This document shows, piece after piece, positions 51,521 to 62,221 of a DNA stretch of 64,000 bases. The stretch is from the NCBI RefSeq assembly GCF_013375555.1, contig NZ_JABXWB010000001.1, forward strand, positions 2,809,501 through 2,873,500, written 5' to 3'. Positions within the stretch are counted from its first letter, which is position 1; every line of letters starts with the position of its first letter. Source of the DNA: Sphingobium sp. EM0848 (lineage in GTDB: Bacteria; Pseudomonadota; Alphaproteobacteria; Sphingomonadales; Sphingomonadaceae). The notes under the pieces were generated by a model that did not search any database, had not been told where the DNA came from, and worked only from the letters and a program-made list of their open reading frames with translations. The translations under genes and the position numbers were made by a program.

Positions 51521-52366
51521 ATGACCGATACCCTGGCGCCCGAAAGCCGGTTCGCCGATGCCGCCGATGGCCGCGTCCACTACCATAGCTGGGATAGCTG
51601 GGGCGAAGGACCGGCCATCATCCTGATCCACGGCGGTGGTCCGGGCGCCTATGGCTACAGCAATTATCGAAAGAATATCGGCCCGCTCTCGCGGCGCAAC
51701 CGGGTCATCGTCCTTGACCTGCCAGGTTATGGCCAGTCCGCGCCGCGCGCTCAGCCTGACGGCCTCATCGTCGCGCTCGCCAATTCGGTGCGCGATGTCA
51801 TGGACCATGCCGGCATAGAAACTGCCAGCCTGGTGGGTAACTCGCTGGGCGGCATGACGTCCCTGCGCTTGGCGCTCGACACCCCCGAGCGGGTCGACAA
51901 GCTGATCCTGATGGGGCCGGGTGGCGGTCTGCCGACCTTGTCGCCGTTCCCGACAGAAGGGTTGCAGCGCATGCTCGACTTCTATGGCGGGGAGGGACCG
52001 ACGCTCGAAAAGCTCGCGCGGGTCACCGACCTGCTGGTTTACGACCGCTCATCGATCACATCGGAGTTGCTGGAGGAACGCCTCAGGATCGCCTCGCTGC
52101 CCGAGACGGTCGCCAATCCGCCCCTGCGCACCTTGATGGCGCACCCCAAGGACCATCTCTGGAAACAGGGGCTCGAAAGGCTCGCAAGCCCGACCCTCAT
52201 CGTCTGGGGCGCCGAAGATCGCGTCCTACCGCTCGACGCCGGGTTCATCCTGCGCAAGCTCATCCCCAATGCCGACATGCACATCTTCTCCAAATGCGGC
52301 CACTGGGCACAATGGGAACGTCCCGACGAGTTCAACGCACTGGTGGATAACTTCGTTAATCGGTGA
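51521..52366 (+). CDS. Meta-cleavage product hydrolase, copy 2
   Basis: This 281-residue protein is identical to the hydrolase at 38422, with catalytic S108, D233 and H261 and the HGGGPGAYG oxyanion segment intact. It starts 52 bases after the ligase stop with the same TGGAG ribosome site. It completes a dioxygenase-ligase-hydrolase set in unit 2. The third unit runs off the window before its hydrolase would be reached. Confidence 0.93.
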   Translation: MTDTLAPESRFADAADGRVHYHSWDSWGEGPAIILIHGGGPGAYGYSNYRKNIGPLSRRNRVIVLDLPGYGQSAPRAQPDGLIVALANSVRDVMDHAGIETASLVGNSLGGMTSLRLALDTPERVDKLILMGPGGGLPTLSPFPTEGLQRMLDFYGGEGPTLEKLARVTDLLVYDRSSITSELLEERLRIASLPETVANPPLRTLMAHPKDHLWKQGLERLASPTLIVWGAEDRVLPLDAGFILRKLIPNADMHIFSKCGHWAQWERPDEFNALVDNFVNR

Positions 52367-53078
52367 CTCCTTACCAGGCACGGTTCTTGGAGACCGCAGA
52401 CCCTCGGAAACTCGGACGACTTTTGGCAACGCGTGAGCGTTAGATGTCATGGGAATGGCCAGAGCAAAGTATAAGACGGGCTATGAACGGTTCGGCGCCC
52501 AAAAGGGCGATTAGGGATCGGCGGGCGAGCTGGCTGGCAGCGCCCACAACGACGTCGTTGCGAGCATATACCTGAATATGGTGGCGAGTTGCTCGGCTGA
52601 CCAGTCGCCGACGGATCACCCCCCCGAGACCGCCTATCGCAGCGCTCTAGGCCGCGAGTTCGGATATCGCTCTGTGCAGACGCATAAACCTAAGAAGTGC
52701 CCAATTGAGGCTATGCGGATATAAAAGGTCAACGTGCTGACGGGCGTCGCATTGTAACCAGCAGAATTCATTCCCTGTCCGCCGCGTAACCTCGCCGAGC
52801 GCACCTATAACATCACACGCTGGCAACCGATGTCTGCAGGCGACGATATGCGGCACTGGAGGAGCCGCTCTCCTTCGCGGGCGAGATACGTCGTCTTTCC
52901 CATTTCCTCGAGCGCGCAGCCCTTAGCACCGCCGAAGCACTGCCCCGCCAAACGGGGCCGGCGACGAGTCGGAACGGACACAACCTGACCTCCTTGCCCG
53001 CTTCGGCGACTCCGATCACGGTCGAGGCGCCTCAGCCTCGGTGGCACGCCGACAAACTCCGCATCATGTTTGATATTG

Positions 53079-53094
53079 TTATCAGCTGTGATAA
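53079..53094. promoter_or_regulatory. Candidate enhancer site, unit 2
   Basis: Second copy of the 16-bp palindrome TTATCAGCTGTGATAA, about 165-175 bases before the sigma-54 promoter at 53256. Confidence 0.4.
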
Positions 53095-53255
53095 TTGTGT
53101 TCCGAATTGTCCTTATCCGTCTCCAGGTGCCTTACTCAAAGAGTTCGTGACGACGACGATTCCTGAGGAAGGCAAATGCTTCAACGCAGCAGATTTTCCG
53201 ATTTAACTTAATATAAACAATCACATCGTCCTTTTCGATGCGTCGCCATCTCAGA

Positions 53256-53271
53256 TGGCACGGAAGTTGCT
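53256..53271 (+). promoter_or_regulatory. Sigma-54 promoter of the FAD monooxygenase gene, unit 2
   Basis: TGGCACggaagTTGCT, second copy of the element at 40157, in the same position relative to its gene. Confidence 0.85.
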
Positions 53272-53427
53272 GTATCACGGAGGAGCGCCTGAGGATTGTC
53301 ACCTGAGTCAAGTGCTGCGCCCGGCAACTAATCGCATCAGCGATGAACGCCTGCGCAGCCGTGGTCCACTCCTTGAACGCAGCAATGAGAAAATCGCCGT
53401 AGTTGGATACGGCATCTGGAGATGATA

Positions 53428-54666
53428 ATGTCGAGTAAGACGGAAACCCAGCTTCTAAATCGTTCGGTTCTTATTTCCGGTGCTGGCTCAGCAGGGCAAA
53501 GTGTCGGCTACTGGCTGCGTCGTTACGGCTTCGAGCCAACTGTCGTCGAACGCTCGCCTGGCCCACGCAAGGGCGGCTTTGCAATAGATCTTCGCGGTGC
53601 GGCGGTCGAGGTGGCCGATCGCATGGGCATATTGGAAGCCTGTCGCAAGGCGGCGGTCAACATGCGCGAGATCCGACGGTACAATGCCGAAGGTGAGGTC
53701 ATCTGGCAGACCGACGGAAACTTCGGAGCGGGCGAAGGTGTCGCTGGCGACGTCGAGGTGCTGCGGGACGACCTGACCGACATGCTTCAGGAAAGCGCCT
53801 GCGAGGGGGTCGAATATATCTTCGGGGACTCGATCAAGTCGATCGCCCAGGACGAGGACGGCGTTGACGTGACGTTCGCGCATGGCGCGCCGCGCCGCTT
53901 TGATCTGGTGATCGGTGCGGATGGACTACATTCCAAGGTTCGCGAGCTTGCATTTGGTCCTGCGGATCAGTTTAAGCGACCGCTGGGGCTCTATGCCGGA
54001 ATTTTCACGATCCCCAATACGCTGAAGCTCGACCGTCAATGGCTGATGCGTCAGATGCCCGGAAAGATGATCAGCAACATCGACTATGGCCCGGGCAAGC
54101 ACACGCGCGGCCTATTGGTATTTTCATCGCCACCACTGGATTTCGATAGAGGCGACCTGGAAGCGCAGAAGGCAATCCTGGCCAAAGCGTTTGATGGCGA
54201 TACAACCTGGGGCGTGCAGACTCTGCTCGATGGGCTCCGCATCAGCACCGACCTGTACTTCGACGAGGTCACTCAGATACACATGCCTCGCTGGTCGAAC
54301 GGGCGTGTCGCGCTGATCGGCGACGCCGCATCTGCGCCCACATTGCTGACTGGGCAGGGAACCAGTCTCGCGGTTGTGGAGGCCTATGTCCTCGCTGGCG
54401 AATTGAAGGCGGCGGATGGCGACTACCAGATCGCCTTTGCACGCTATGAAGAACAAGCGCGGCCATATGCCGAGCAGAACCAGCGAATATTGACCGATTG
54501 CCCCGAGATGTCGGTGCCCGCCACGAAAGAGGAAGTCGACAGGAGGGAAGAGCGATTTCGCCTCCTGAAGGATGGCTCGAATGCCGTGGACGACGATGAC
54601 TCTGCCGGTAGTTTTATCCAGTCTGCGGCAAATGCCATCCGATTAAAGGATTACGAGAAGCTGTGA
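53428..54666 (+). CDS. FAD-dependent aromatic monooxygenase, copy 2
   Basis: This 412-residue twin of the gene at 40329 is identical in translation, including the GAGSAGQSVG dinucleotide fold, the GADGLHSKVR motif and the GDAASAPTLLTGQG loop. It keeps its own sigma-54 promoter 157 bases upstream, so it can be induced independently of unit 1. The hairpin after its stop is at 54673-54693. Confidence 0.88.
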   Translation: MSSKTETQLLNRSVLISGAGSAGQSVGYWLRRYGFEPTVVERSPGPRKGGFAIDLRGAAVEVADRMGILEACRKAAVNMREIRRYNAEGEVIWQTDGNFGAGEGVAGDVEVLRDDLTDMLQESACEGVEYIFGDSIKSIAQDEDGVDVTFAHGAPRRFDLVIGADGLHSKVRELAFGPADQFKRPLGLYAGIFTIPNTLKLDRQWLMRQMPGKMISNIDYGPGKHTRGLLVFSSPPLDFDRGDLEAQKAILAKAFDGDTTWGVQTLLDGLRISTDLYFDEVTQIHMPRWSNGRVALIGDAASAPTLLTGQGTSLAVVEAYVLAGELKAADGDYQIAFARYEEQARPYAEQNQRILTDCPEMSVPATKEEVDRREERFRLLKDGSNAVDDDDSAGSFIQSAANAIRLKDYEKL

Positions 54667-54672
54667 CTGTCT

Positions 54673-54693
54673 CGCGGGGTTCCTTTCCCCGCG
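54673..54693 (+). terminator. Hairpin between FAD monooxygenase and HpaB genes, unit 2
   Basis: CGCGGGG/CCCCGCG stem, second copy of 41574-41594. No T tract. Confidence 0.45.
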
Positions 54694-54826
54694 CATCGAT
54701 CAGTCGCGAAACGGGTTTCGGCAGGTTCTCATGATTGTCGGCTGCGCCGTCCGTCACTGCCGATGCATGATTTACGCCCGGCATTGGAAGATTTTAAGAC
54801 ATTTTTGAATAGGAAGAGGATTAATC

Positions 54827-56284
54827 ATGGGTATCAAAACCGGGGATGACTATAGGACTTCGCTTCGTGATAATCGACAGTTGTTTGTCGACGGAAAGTT
54901 AATCACGGACGTAACCGAATATGGCCCGCTGAAAGGTGTAATCAACACCATCGCTCGCATCTACGACCAGCAGAACGATCCGTCGTTCCAGGAGATGCTA
55001 ACCTTCAGGTCGCCTTCCACTGGAGACTTGGTGAGTAAAACCTATCTGGAGGCAAGGACGAAGGAAGAGTTCGAGCAACTGGCCGCCTGCTATCATGTTC
55101 GCGCTCAGAGTACCTTTGGCCTGATGGGGCGATTGACCGATTTCATGTCGGCCTATCTCATGGACCAGGTTTGTGCGTTGCGCGTCCTGGGCAAGAGCGA
55201 GGCGGCCGACAAGGCCCAGAAGATCATCGACAATTGCCGGGAGAATGATCTTCAGGTCACCCATGCACTCATCGATCCGCAGACGGACCGGTCGAGGGAT
55301 GACGCGCCCAACGAGGCCGTTCGGGTCGTCGAGCGCCGGGCCGATGGTGTGGTGGTAAGCGGCTGCCGCCTGCTTTCGACGCTCGCCCCTGTCGCAAACG
55401 AATGCTATATTGGCCCCTATTTTCCGCGCAAAGCGGGAGAGGAAGACTTCGTTCTTGCCTTCCAGTTGCCCATGAACGCACCGGGCCTCTCGATCCTGGC
55501 GCGCCAAACCTATGATAACGGCCAGAATTCCTTCGACCGTCCCTTGACCAGCCGCTTCGACGAGGGGGACGCCATCCTCGTCTTCGACAAGGTTTTCGTC
55601 CCGAACGATCGCCTGATCGTCAACGGTGATTTGGAAGCCTATAACGGGATCATGCAGTTCGGCGCTGGCTATATGGTGATCCAGGCTTGTACGCGTTCGA
55701 CTATGAAGACGCGTTTCCTGACCGGGATGGCAACGGCCGTCGCACGCATGAACAAGCGCGACAAGACGCCCAAATTCCAGGCTGCCATCGGCGAGCTTGT
55801 CGGTTGGGTCAACATCGCCGAAGGTATCCGAACCGCGAGCATCGTCGATGCCCAAAAGCGCATCGAGGCATTTGCTAAGGGCGAGAAAATAGCTGCGGGT
55901 GACGGCCTGTCCAGTCCGGTTTTTCAGACCGTTTCGGGCTTCGCGGCGCTCAATTTCCTGTTTCCCTATATCAATACCAAGGCGGTAGACGTCCTGCGAT
56001 TGGCTGCGGGATCGGGCGTCCTGGCCCCGACCGAGGCCGACTATGACCGGCCGGAGGTGGGATCGATGATGGATCGCTACCTCATAGCGGAAGGCTTCGA
56101 TTCCAAGGAGCGCCTGAAATTGCTGAAAATGGCCTGGGACATGACGGGCACCGAATTCGGTTCCCGGCAGGGCTTGTACGAGCGCCTCTACTCGGGCGAT
56201 CCGGAGCGTAATGCCATTAACTGGTTCAAAAATCCGAGCACGGGGGAGTGCGCCTCGCTGATAGACAAGTTTTTCCAGATGTGA
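54827..56284 (+). CDS. HpaB-family FADH2-dependent phenol monooxygenase, copy 2
   Basis: This is the 485-residue twin of the gene at 41728 with the same start context (AGGAAGAGGATTAATC before ATG). All family segments are unchanged. Two identical oxygenase genes with no intact reductase in the window mean that the flavin supply must come from elsewhere in the genome. It is followed by a hairpin and converges on the second TetR gene. Confidence 0.93.
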   Translation: MGIKTGDDYRTSLRDNRQLFVDGKLITDVTEYGPLKGVINTIARIYDQQNDPSFQEMLTFRSPSTGDLVSKTYLEARTKEEFEQLAACYHVRAQSTFGLMGRLTDFMSAYLMDQVCALRVLGKSEAADKAQKIIDNCRENDLQVTHALIDPQTDRSRDDAPNEAVRVVERRADGVVVSGCRLLSTLAPVANECYIGPYFPRKAGEEDFVLAFQLPMNAPGLSILARQTYDNGQNSFDRPLTSRFDEGDAILVFDKVFVPNDRLIVNGDLEAYNGIMQFGAGYMVIQACTRSTMKTRFLTGMATAVARMNKRDKTPKFQAAIGELVGWVNIAEGIRTASIVDAQKRIEAFAKGEKIAAGDGLSSPVFQTVSGFAALNFLFPYINTKAVDVLRLAAGSGVLAPTEADYDRPEVGSMMDRYLIAEGFDSKERLKLLKMAWDMTGTEFGSRQGLYERLYSGDPERNAINWFKNPSTGECASLIDKFFQM

Positions 56285-56290
56285 GGAAGC

Positions 56291-56331
56291 TGCGGCCGAC
56301 CCGCTCTCCGGCGGATTGGGGGTCGGCCGCA
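56291..56331. terminator. Hairpin between convergent HpaB and TetR genes, unit 2
   Basis: 12-bp perfect stem with 17-nt loop, second copy of 43192-43232. Confidence 0.55.
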
Positions 56332-56498
56332 CCGCTTCGGCGCAAGTCGAAGCGGCATTTCCGCTTCATTCGCGGCGGTGTCTTGAGCCACTAAAGAGGT
56401 GGGAAACCGTAATACAACGCGGCGTTCGACACACCGTTAACTTGACACCTTTTAGCGAAATCCTGCGCGCACGCGGAGGCTGATCGCGGTGGCGGCTG

Positions 56499-57203
56499 CT
56501 AGAGACGGATACCCCCTTGATCGTCGGTCATGCCGCTCGAGTTTTGGCAAGATTGTTCATTTGCAACCAAAGCAAACTGATTAGGCAGCGGCGTGCTGGC
56601 CAGAACTTCCGCCTGCATCACCGAGATGCCGATTATGCGCAGGGACAACTCAATGCACTCGTCCTCGAAGGACTGATCCCGGCTATGAGCGAGAATGTCC
56701 TGGATCGCGCCATGCAGGCAGGCAAACACCATTCTCAAGGCCCGCTCCACATTGAGGAAATGGATCTGGCCCAACTGCTTGCCAACCGAGAACTGCGTCC
56801 TGAAGAGCCTGGAAAAGTCGGAGCTGTAAGTGTCACTCGCCACCAGCTCTTTTGCCATGCATCGCGCCCACAGGTGATCCGCCCGCGATCGACACAGCAC
56901 GAGCCGCAGGAGATATGAAATATTCCGGGTGACGTCCGATTCATCGGAGATCATGTCGCGCGCGACAGCAACGAAATCCGCGCTGCAGCTGTCGTAGATG
57001 GCGTCGAGTATGTCCTGCTTCGAGCTGAAGTGATTATAGAAACTGCCGAAGCCTACATCAGCTTCCTCGGTGATATCGGCGATAGTGGCTGCTTCGGGAT
57101 TCCGGTTCATCATGATGCGTCGTGTCGCGTCGATAAGTTTCTGGCGCGTCATCAGCCGCGTCCGGGTCGAACGCCTCATCGTAGCGGTAGACCTCTCCGT
57201 CAC
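56499..57203 (-). CDS. TetR-family regulator, copy 2
   Basis: This 234-residue twin of the regulator at 43400 has the same GTG start and TGGAGG site. The helix-turn-helix region and ligand domain are unchanged. It follows the second sigma-54 activator by 16 bases. With two regulator copies the control circuit is duplicated along with its targets, so the ratio of regulator to sites is preserved. Confidence 0.88.
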   Translation of the reverse strand: MTERSTATMRRSTRTRLMTRQKLIDATRRIMMNRNPEAATIADITEEADVGFGSFYNHFSSKQDILDAIYDSCSADFVAVARDMISDESDVTRNISYLLRLVLCRSRADHLWARCMAKELVASDTYSSDFSRLFRTQFSVGKQLGQIHFLNVERALRMVFACLHGAIQDILAHSRDQSFEDECIELSLRIIGISVMQAEVLASTPLPNQFALVANEQSCQNSSGMTDDQGGIRL

Positions 57204-57219
57204 AAAACCTCCATTGCGA

Positions 57220-59037
57220 TCATTGCTTGCCGTCCAGCCGCTTAATCCGATGATCGAGCTGCCCACGCGAAATCTTGAGCAAGCGTGCGGCGTGCGACAC
57301 ATTGCCGTCGGTGGCCTTGAGAGTCGCACGGACCACGGCGTCTTCGATCTCGAACAGGCCCAGGCCTTGATTGACCACTGCATTTTCGGCAATCGAAGCG
57401 ATCGAGCCGTTGTCGGCTAGGGCGCCCGTAGCGTCGCCTTCTGGCATGGCACCGCCGGCATTCAGCACAATCCGGCCGAACTGATTCAACCCAAGCAGGC
57501 TGGACTCGCTGAAGGCGCTGTCGAGCGTGAAGAGATGCTCGATATCGATCGGACAATGCGCATCGGCGAGGACGACGCCACGCTCAAGCACGTTCTCAAG
57601 TTCCCTAATGTTGCCGGGCCAAGGATAGCTGATCAATGCATGAAGCGCCCGCGTGGATATCCCCGGGATGCTCCGTCCGTGCTTCTCCGCAAATTTCTGA
57701 AGGAACCGCCTGACCAGGATGGGGATGTCGTCCTTACGGTCGCGCAAGGGCGGTACCATGATTGGGATGACGTTCAATCGGTAGTAGAGATCTTCGCGAA
57801 ATCCCCGCGTCCTCACGGCCTCGGTGAGATCCTCGTTGGTCGCCGCGATCACGCGGACGTCCACCCTTACCGTCTTGTTGCTTCCCAGCCGTTCCAGTTC
57901 GCCGGTTTGGAGGACGCGAAGCAGCTTTCCCTGCGAGCCCGGAGAGAGGAGTCCGACTTCATCGAGGAAGATTGTGCCCCCATCTGCAGCCTCGAAGCGC
58001 CCCTTGCGCGATTCAGTGGCGCCGGTAAAGGCGCCCTTCTCGGCCCCGAACAGTTCGGATTCGAGGAGTTGGTCTGGAATCGCGGCGCAATTGAGCTCAA
58101 CGAACGGCGACTTGGGATGACCCATCCGGTGAAGCTCGCGGGCGAACATGCTTTTGCCGACGCCGCTTTCGCCTTGCAGGAACACCGTGGCTCGCGTCGG
58201 AGCCGCTCTCGCAATCCTGCGCATCACCATTCTGAACGCGGGGGAGTCGCCTACCGGGCTCTCCGGCGCCCCCCCCACCTCGCCTTCGCCCTCATCCGCT
58301 GAAGCGCCCGACGGCGGCGAATCTCCAGCGCGGACGGACCCGGAATGGCGCAGATTGTCGTGGCCGGTCCCGCAGTGATGGTCCTCACCTGCCAGCACTT
58401 CCCAATCGTCCGCGCGCTTGCAGACCACGCGGCAGACAGGGAAACCCATTGAGCGGCATTCGACCTCGCGCGCCAAGATCGACTTCCCGGTAAAGGCGCT
58501 CAAATAGCCCGACGCATATCCTGCCTGCATCCAGCATGTGGGCTCCTGCGACTTGCCGTAGGTTGTCGTGTGCATCTCTTCCTCGGCGCAGTCGCGCCAC
58601 AGGAACTCGCCGTAGAAATGTTCATCTTCCTCGCTGATCTCCAGCTTGACTAGTTCGACGGTCACGATCCCTTCGATCGAATGGAACTGCATTCCCGTCG
58701 CAATGGCTTCGATAACGCCGGTATTGCTGTCGCTTAGCTTGCGGGCCATTTGCCCGTCATCTTCTCCCGAGAGATAGCCGATCCGGGCCAGCAGGCCCTT
58801 GGTCAGTTCAAGCCCCACCGTATCGATCAGTTCGGACCTGAGCACGCCGAGGAATTTCGCCTGCAGGAGGATCATGCGCCGGTCGTCGAACCAAATCCGT
58901 CCACGCGCCGGATCGAACATCAGGCGTTGAAGGAGGTCGGTAATCCGGTGGCCGTTGATCCGGCTCGCGCCGGTTTCGCCGGCCAGCATTATGTGGCCGC
59001 GATCCTGAAAAGTATCCTTATTCTGGACGGTCGCCAA
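57220..59037 (-). CDS. XylR/DmpR-type sigma-54 activator, copy 2
   Basis: This 605-residue twin of the activator at 44121 keeps the V4R cysteines, GESGVGKS Walker A, GAFTGA loop and Fis-type helix-turn-helix. It starts with TTG at 59037 after AGGAGAGGG. Its divergent partner is the second TonB receptor. Both activator copies should form mixed hexamers since they are identical. Confidence 0.93.
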   Translation of the reverse strand: MATVQNKDTFQDRGHIMLAGETGASRINGHRITDLLQRLMFDPARGRIWFDDRRMILLQAKFLGVLRSELIDTVGLELTKGLLARIGYLSGEDDGQMARKLSDSNTGVIEAIATGMQFHSIEGIVTVELVKLEISEEDEHFYGEFLWRDCAEEEMHTTTYGKSQEPTCWMQAGYASGYLSAFTGKSILAREVECRSMGFPVCRVVCKRADDWEVLAGEDHHCGTGHDNLRHSGSVRAGDSPPSGASADEGEGEVGGAPESPVGDSPAFRMVMRRIARAAPTRATVFLQGESGVGKSMFARELHRMGHPKSPFVELNCAAIPDQLLESELFGAEKGAFTGATESRKGRFEAADGGTIFLDEVGLLSPGSQGKLLRVLQTGELERLGSNKTVRVDVRVIAATNEDLTEAVRTRGFREDLYYRLNVIPIMVPPLRDRKDDIPILVRRFLQKFAEKHGRSIPGISTRALHALISYPWPGNIRELENVLERGVVLADAHCPIDIEHLFTLDSAFSESSLLGLNQFGRIVLNAGGAMPEGDATGALADNGSIASIAENAVVNQGLGLFEIEDAVVRATLKATDGNVSHAARLLKISRGQLDHRIKRLDGKQ

Positions 59038-59486
59038 TAGCCCTCTCCTGGCACCTGCTTAGTTATTTTCGATGCGGTCGCCGCGATCCAGCTTGTCGCC
59101 TTCTCGCGGGCGGAGCGCCGCGACACCGAGCATTGTTACATAGTTATCGTGGTAGATCGTAGGGCCGAATGTGTCAATGTAGCTGATGAGCGCGTCAAAT
59201 ATGATGGATCATTTCCTGTTTGTCGATTGACGCTGGCCCCAAAAAACATGGCTTTCCGTGAAAGCAGCTCGAGAGAACCGAGACACACGAAACAATCGAT
59301 GATCGCGTTCAGCATCGCACCCATTTCTCTCAAAATTTGTTGTTTAATCTCAATGGGTTGATTTTGAGTGTCCGGCCGTTACGGCTCGCGGCGCAACTTG
59401 GCACATCCTTTGCATAGGAGGGCGCAATACAAGCACTGCCTAGTGCATCAAGGGCTGGGCGAATAAACAAGCGAGGGGATGTTCGG
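59038..59486. other. Divergent control region, unit 2
   Basis: Second copy of 45939-46387, with the sigma-54 promoter and the same inverted repeats. No gene seen. Confidence 0.6.
59399..59414 (+). promoter_or_regulatory. Sigma-54 promoter of the TonB receptor gene, unit 2
   Basis: TGGCACatcctTTGCA, second copy of the element at 46300, 73 bases before the receptor start. Confidence 0.88.
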
Positions 59487-61883
59487 ATGAGGAAAGTTAT
59501 AGGCAGGTCGCAACAAGTTTCGCTGTGTTCGATTGCGCTCGTGTTATCTTCGTTCGGCCTTGGCTACGCGCCGGCTTTCGCCCAGACGCCGCAGGACGGC
59601 GCCGATGCGAATATTGCCGATATCGTCGTCACCGCTAACAAGCGGGAGCAGAAGCTCAACGATGTGGGCCTCACCGTCGCCGTCGTTTCCGGCGACGCGC
59701 TCAAGAACCAGCAGATCAACTCGCTGGCGGATTTGGCACAAACAATTCCAAGCCTGAGCTTTACAAACACATCAAGCAATACACCTGTCTATACGCTACG
59801 CGGCGTCGGCTTTTACGAAACGTCGATTGGCTCCTATCCCACCGTCAGTGTATATTCCGACGAGGTGCCACTGCCTTTCCCCGTGCTGGCTTCGCATTCG
59901 GCTTATGATCTGGAACGGGTCGAGGTGCTAAAAGGCCCGCAGGGCACGCTGTTCGGTCAGAATGCAACGGGCGGTGCGATCAATTATGTTGCGGCCAAGC
60001 CCACCGACATATTCCATGCCGGCGCAGATCTCAGCTACGGCAGGTTCAACGAGGTGATTGGCGAAGGCTATGTCAGTGGCCCGCTATCGGACACCCTCAA
60101 GGCCCGGCTGAGTGGTCGAGTGGAGCGCGCCGATGGCTGGCAGATCAGCAACTCGCGCCCGAATGACCGCAACGGCAAGGTCGAAAACTATATGGGCCGG
60201 TTGCAGGTCGCCTTTGAGCCGTCGGACGGCGCTCGCTTCTTGCTGAACATCAACGGTTGGAAGGACAAAAGTCAGACAGCTGCGGCGCAATATATCGGCT
60301 TGACGCCACAAAATCCAATTCTCGATCCGGGCGTCGCGGCCGCTACCTTCTCGCCACTGACAGCGCGCGCTGCTGACTGGACGCCCGGATTTCCGTTCGC
60401 GGACAACCGTATGTGGCAGTCATCTCTCCGTGGGGACATCGATGTGACTGATGCGATCACACTCACCTCGCTCACTGCCTATGTCGATTACAAGCAGCGG
60501 CAGGGAACCGATGGCGATGGCTTGCCAACGCGCGATGTGGATCTGGTCCGCGACCGTGGCACGATCAAGAGTTTCTCCCAGGAACTTCGGCTATCCAATG
60601 GGAGCCACCAAGCTTTAAGATGGGTGGTCGGCGTTAATTATGAACACAGCAAGATTGATCAGATCGTCGATGGCGATATCTCCGCATCATCATCCAATGC
60701 GACGCTTGGCGCTGTGCTCGGATATCCGATCCGGAGCGAAACCCATTCGGCCCTTCAGAGAATGACCAACTATGCCTCATTCGCAAACGTCGAGTATGAT
60801 ATCTCGCACACCCTGACGCTGAAGGCCGGCGCTAGATATACCAACGCCAAAACATCCGTTGACAGCTGTAACCGAGACTTGAGTGGTGACGCCAAGGGCA
60901 GCGGCCCGTTCTTCTACGATGTTCTGCTGGGCGGCGCGTTTGGACCCTATCAGACCGGCGATTGTTTCGCGGTTAACCTATTGTCTCACGCGGTCGGCAA
61001 TGTGGCGCCTGGATCGCCGGGCAATTACGTCGATACGCTCCACGAAGATAATGTGTCCTGGCGGGTGGGCGTCGACTGGAAGCCACGACCTGGCGTGCTG
61101 CTCTATGGCAACGTTGCCAAGGGCTACAAGGCTGGTAGCTTTCCAACCGTTTCCGCGTTCGAGTTCACCCAATATCTTCCGGTCAAGCAGGAGTCCGTGC
61201 TGGCCTATGAGGCCGGCTTCAAGGCCTCTCTGCTGGATCGGGCGCTGCAGTTCAACGGCGCCGCCTTCTACTATGACTACAGGAACAAGCAGTTGCGCTC
61301 GAAAGAGGACGCGGGGCCGTTCGGTATTCTCGATGTGCTGCAGAACATCCCGAAGTCGACGATCAAGGGATTCGAACTCGAGATCGTAGCCAGGCCAATT
61401 TCATCGCTGACGGTGAGCAGCACATTCACTTATCTTGACGCCAAGATTGACAGATTCGCGGGCATAAATGCCGGTGGTGTCCCGGCAAATTTCGCCGGTG
61501 TCGCCGTCCCGTACACGCCAAAGTATCAGGTCGGGACGAACGTCGACTATGAGTTCCCGATCAGCGATGCTGTCAATGGTTTCCTCGGGGCGAGCCTAAC
61601 CTATCGTTCGAGTACTGTCTCGGTGATCGGCGGCAACCTCAACCCGTCAACCCTTACGGCGTCAGCCGTCGGTGCGGCGCCTCTTTTCCGCATCAACGAC
61701 TATGCGTTGGTCGACTTGCGTGCGGGCGTTGAATCGCCCGATGGACGCTGGCGCTTTTCCTTCTGGGGAAAAAACGTTCTCAACAAATACTACTGGAACA
61801 ATGTGGTCGCGGGTTTCGACACCGTCGTGCGCTATGCCAACAAGCCAGCGACCTATGGCGCCAGCGTGGCGTTCAAATACTGA
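59487..61883 (+). CDS. TonB-dependent outer-membrane receptor, copy 2
   Basis: This 798-residue twin of the receptor at 46388 is identical in translation, with the signal peptide, TonB-box-like segment, plug and terminal aromatic residue all unchanged. It is followed after 176 bases by the third dioxygenase gene, the right parental copy of the recombination. A duplicated outer-membrane receptor would increase substrate uptake together with catabolic capacity. Confidence 0.93.
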   Translation: MRKVIGRSQQVSLCSIALVLSSFGLGYAPAFAQTPQDGADANIADIVVTANKREQKLNDVGLTVAVVSGDALKNQQINSLADLAQTIPSLSFTNTSSNTPVYTLRGVGFYETSIGSYPTVSVYSDEVPLPFPVLASHSAYDLERVEVLKGPQGTLFGQNATGGAINYVAAKPTDIFHAGADLSYGRFNEVIGEGYVSGPLSDTLKARLSGRVERADGWQISNSRPNDRNGKVENYMGRLQVAFEPSDGARFLLNINGWKDKSQTAAAQYIGLTPQNPILDPGVAAATFSPLTARAADWTPGFPFADNRMWQSSLRGDIDVTDAITLTSLTAYVDYKQRQGTDGDGLPTRDVDLVRDRGTIKSFSQELRLSNGSHQALRWVVGVNYEHSKIDQIVDGDISASSSNATLGAVLGYPIRSETHSALQRMTNYASFANVEYDISHTLTLKAGARYTNAKTSVDSCNRDLSGDAKGSGPFFYDVLLGGAFGPYQTGDCFAVNLLSHAVGNVAPGSPGNYVDTLHEDNVSWRVGVDWKPRPGVLLYGNVAKGYKAGSFPTVSAFEFTQYLPVKQESVLAYEAGFKASLLDRALQFNGAAFYYDYRNKQLRSKEDAGPFGILDVLQNIPKSTIKGFELEIVARPISSLTVSSTFTYLDAKIDRFAGINAGGVPANFAGVAVPYTPKYQVGTNVDYEFPISDAVNGFLGASLTYRSSTVSVIGGNLNPSTLTASAVGAAPLFRINDYALVDLRAGVESPDGRWRFSFWGKNVLNKYYWNNVVAGFDTVVRYANKPATYGASVAFKY

Positions 61884-62221
61884 TGGTGAAAGACGGCGGC
61901 CATCAGGGCATGCGGTCCGCTCATGGGGTAGCGCTATGTTCGGTGGCCAGGCCACAAACTGCCCTACCGGTCGCATGGAGTCACTTCGAGATCCCGCTGG
62001 CCCCCAATAGTCGGACTGACATGCCACAATAACGGCGATGCTCGTGAAAGGAAATGCAGATGATAATCAGGACTGCCTATTTTGGCTTTGAGGTATCGGA
62101 TCTGGATGCGTGGGAGCGTTATGCGGGGTTGATCGGTGTTGGCGTCGAGCGGTCGGGCGATGGGCTGTTCTACCGGATCGACGAGAAGGCCCGGCGCTTT
62201 CACTTTGTGAACGGACCTGCG

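Larger units (their letters stand above)
52367..53427. other. 1.06-kb non-coding control region, unit 2
   Basis: Repeat of 39268-40328 with the same promoter and palindrome. No convincing gene. Confidence 0.6.
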